A stretch of 39,555 nt of DNA from JADHLJ01 sp038118725 (lineage in GTDB: Bacteria; Pseudomonadota; Alphaproteobacteria; Thalassobaculales; Thalassobaculaceae), in NCBI GenBank assembly GCA_038118725.1, contig JAYOIK010000049.1:1-39555 (forward strand), written 5' to 3'. The translations under genes and the position numbers were made by a program. How positions within the stretch are numbered: the stretch's first letter is position 1; every line of letters begins with the position of its first letter. The notes beneath the pieces are model-generated. The model saw only the letters and a program-made list of their open reading frames with translations. It was not told where the DNA came from and did no database searches. Positions 39,461-39,555 of this stretch are shown here, piece after piece.

Positions 39461-39555
39461 GGCGATTTTCTCGGCAATCGGGTCGGGAAATCGCTAATCC
39501 CTAACCCACTTAGTATCCGAACCCACCCTGGCGCGCCTCTTCGGAGAAGCTGACG
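39461..39555. other. Right edge, no feature seen
   Basis: The last 95 bases follow the DUF4175 stop. I see no terminator with a T-run, no ribosome binding site and no partial gene that I can support. Confidence 0.5.

Overview
The window looks like a chromosomal piece of a free-living, GC-rich alphaproteobacterium, probably Rhodospirillales-like. The evidence is the order ribF-ileS-lspA-bamF(DUF3035)-M16-M16, the tlpA/argH/lptM/lysA block, the TIGR02302/DUF4175 membrane protein and the PAS_5-type protein, all of which I associate with that class. It is a draft assembly: 100 N sit at 26553-26652. I see no tRNA, rRNA, CRISPR array, prophage or insertion sequence.

Layout. 0.15-2.8 kb: a stand-alone heptose-1-phosphate adenylyltransferase (+), then a crotonase and a CaiB/BaiF CoA-transferase (-). 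2.9-10.6 kb: a long minus-strand housekeeping run, ribF, ileS, lspA, the lipoprotein gene bamF and two paired M16 peptidases, one catalytic and one lacking its zinc site. 10.7-15.4 kb: an MhpD-type hydratase (+), a low-molecular-weight phosphatase coupled to a small zincin (-), the cobalamin adenosyltransferase (+), a class III adenylate cyclase and an NAD-dependent epimerase (-). 15.4-21.9 kb is a more accessory stretch with AT-rich intergenic DNA: an aminotransferase, a zinc deaminase, a GNAT-like protein, a PAS protein, a bacterial-luciferase-like monooxygenase, a 313-aa beta-barrel-like protein and a 34-aa candidate small membrane protein. 21.9-26.5 kb: lysA, a 51-aa LptM-type lipoprotein and argH (-), diverging from a thioredoxin-like protein that is translationally coupled to a TAXI solute-binding protein (+). 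26.5-27.0 kb: the assembly gap inside an exact repeat, a hairpin and a 75-aa orphan. 27.1-36.5 kb: a methyltransferase (+), purB (-), then mtnA, class III aminotransferase, FAH-family hydrolase and MBL hydrolase (+) facing an amidohydrolase, a PhyH-type dioxygenase and a NUDIX hydrolase (-). 36.7-39.5 kb: the DUF4175 protein (+).

How the genes fit together. The housekeeping runs cover flavin synthesis, isoleucyl-tRNA charging, lipoprotein processing and outer-membrane assembly, and lysine, arginine and purine synthesis. The 29-36 kb genes look like small-molecule catabolism or salvage of unknown substrate.

Most interesting signals. (1) Two 21-bp dyads, TTATTG-N9-CAATAA, with identical spacing, one upstream of the aminotransferase and one in the deaminase/GNAT divergent region, suggest an unrecognised local regulon. 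(2) A cytosine-deaminase-like amidohydrolase has both the catalytic Glu and a metal Asp replaced. (3) A TlpA-like protein is coupled to a TAXI binding protein carrying a cysteine pair. (4) A 34-aa hydrophobic ORF has a good ribosome binding site. (5) Two genes overlap tail to tail by 72 bp. I found no obvious defence system, biosynthetic cluster or mobile element.
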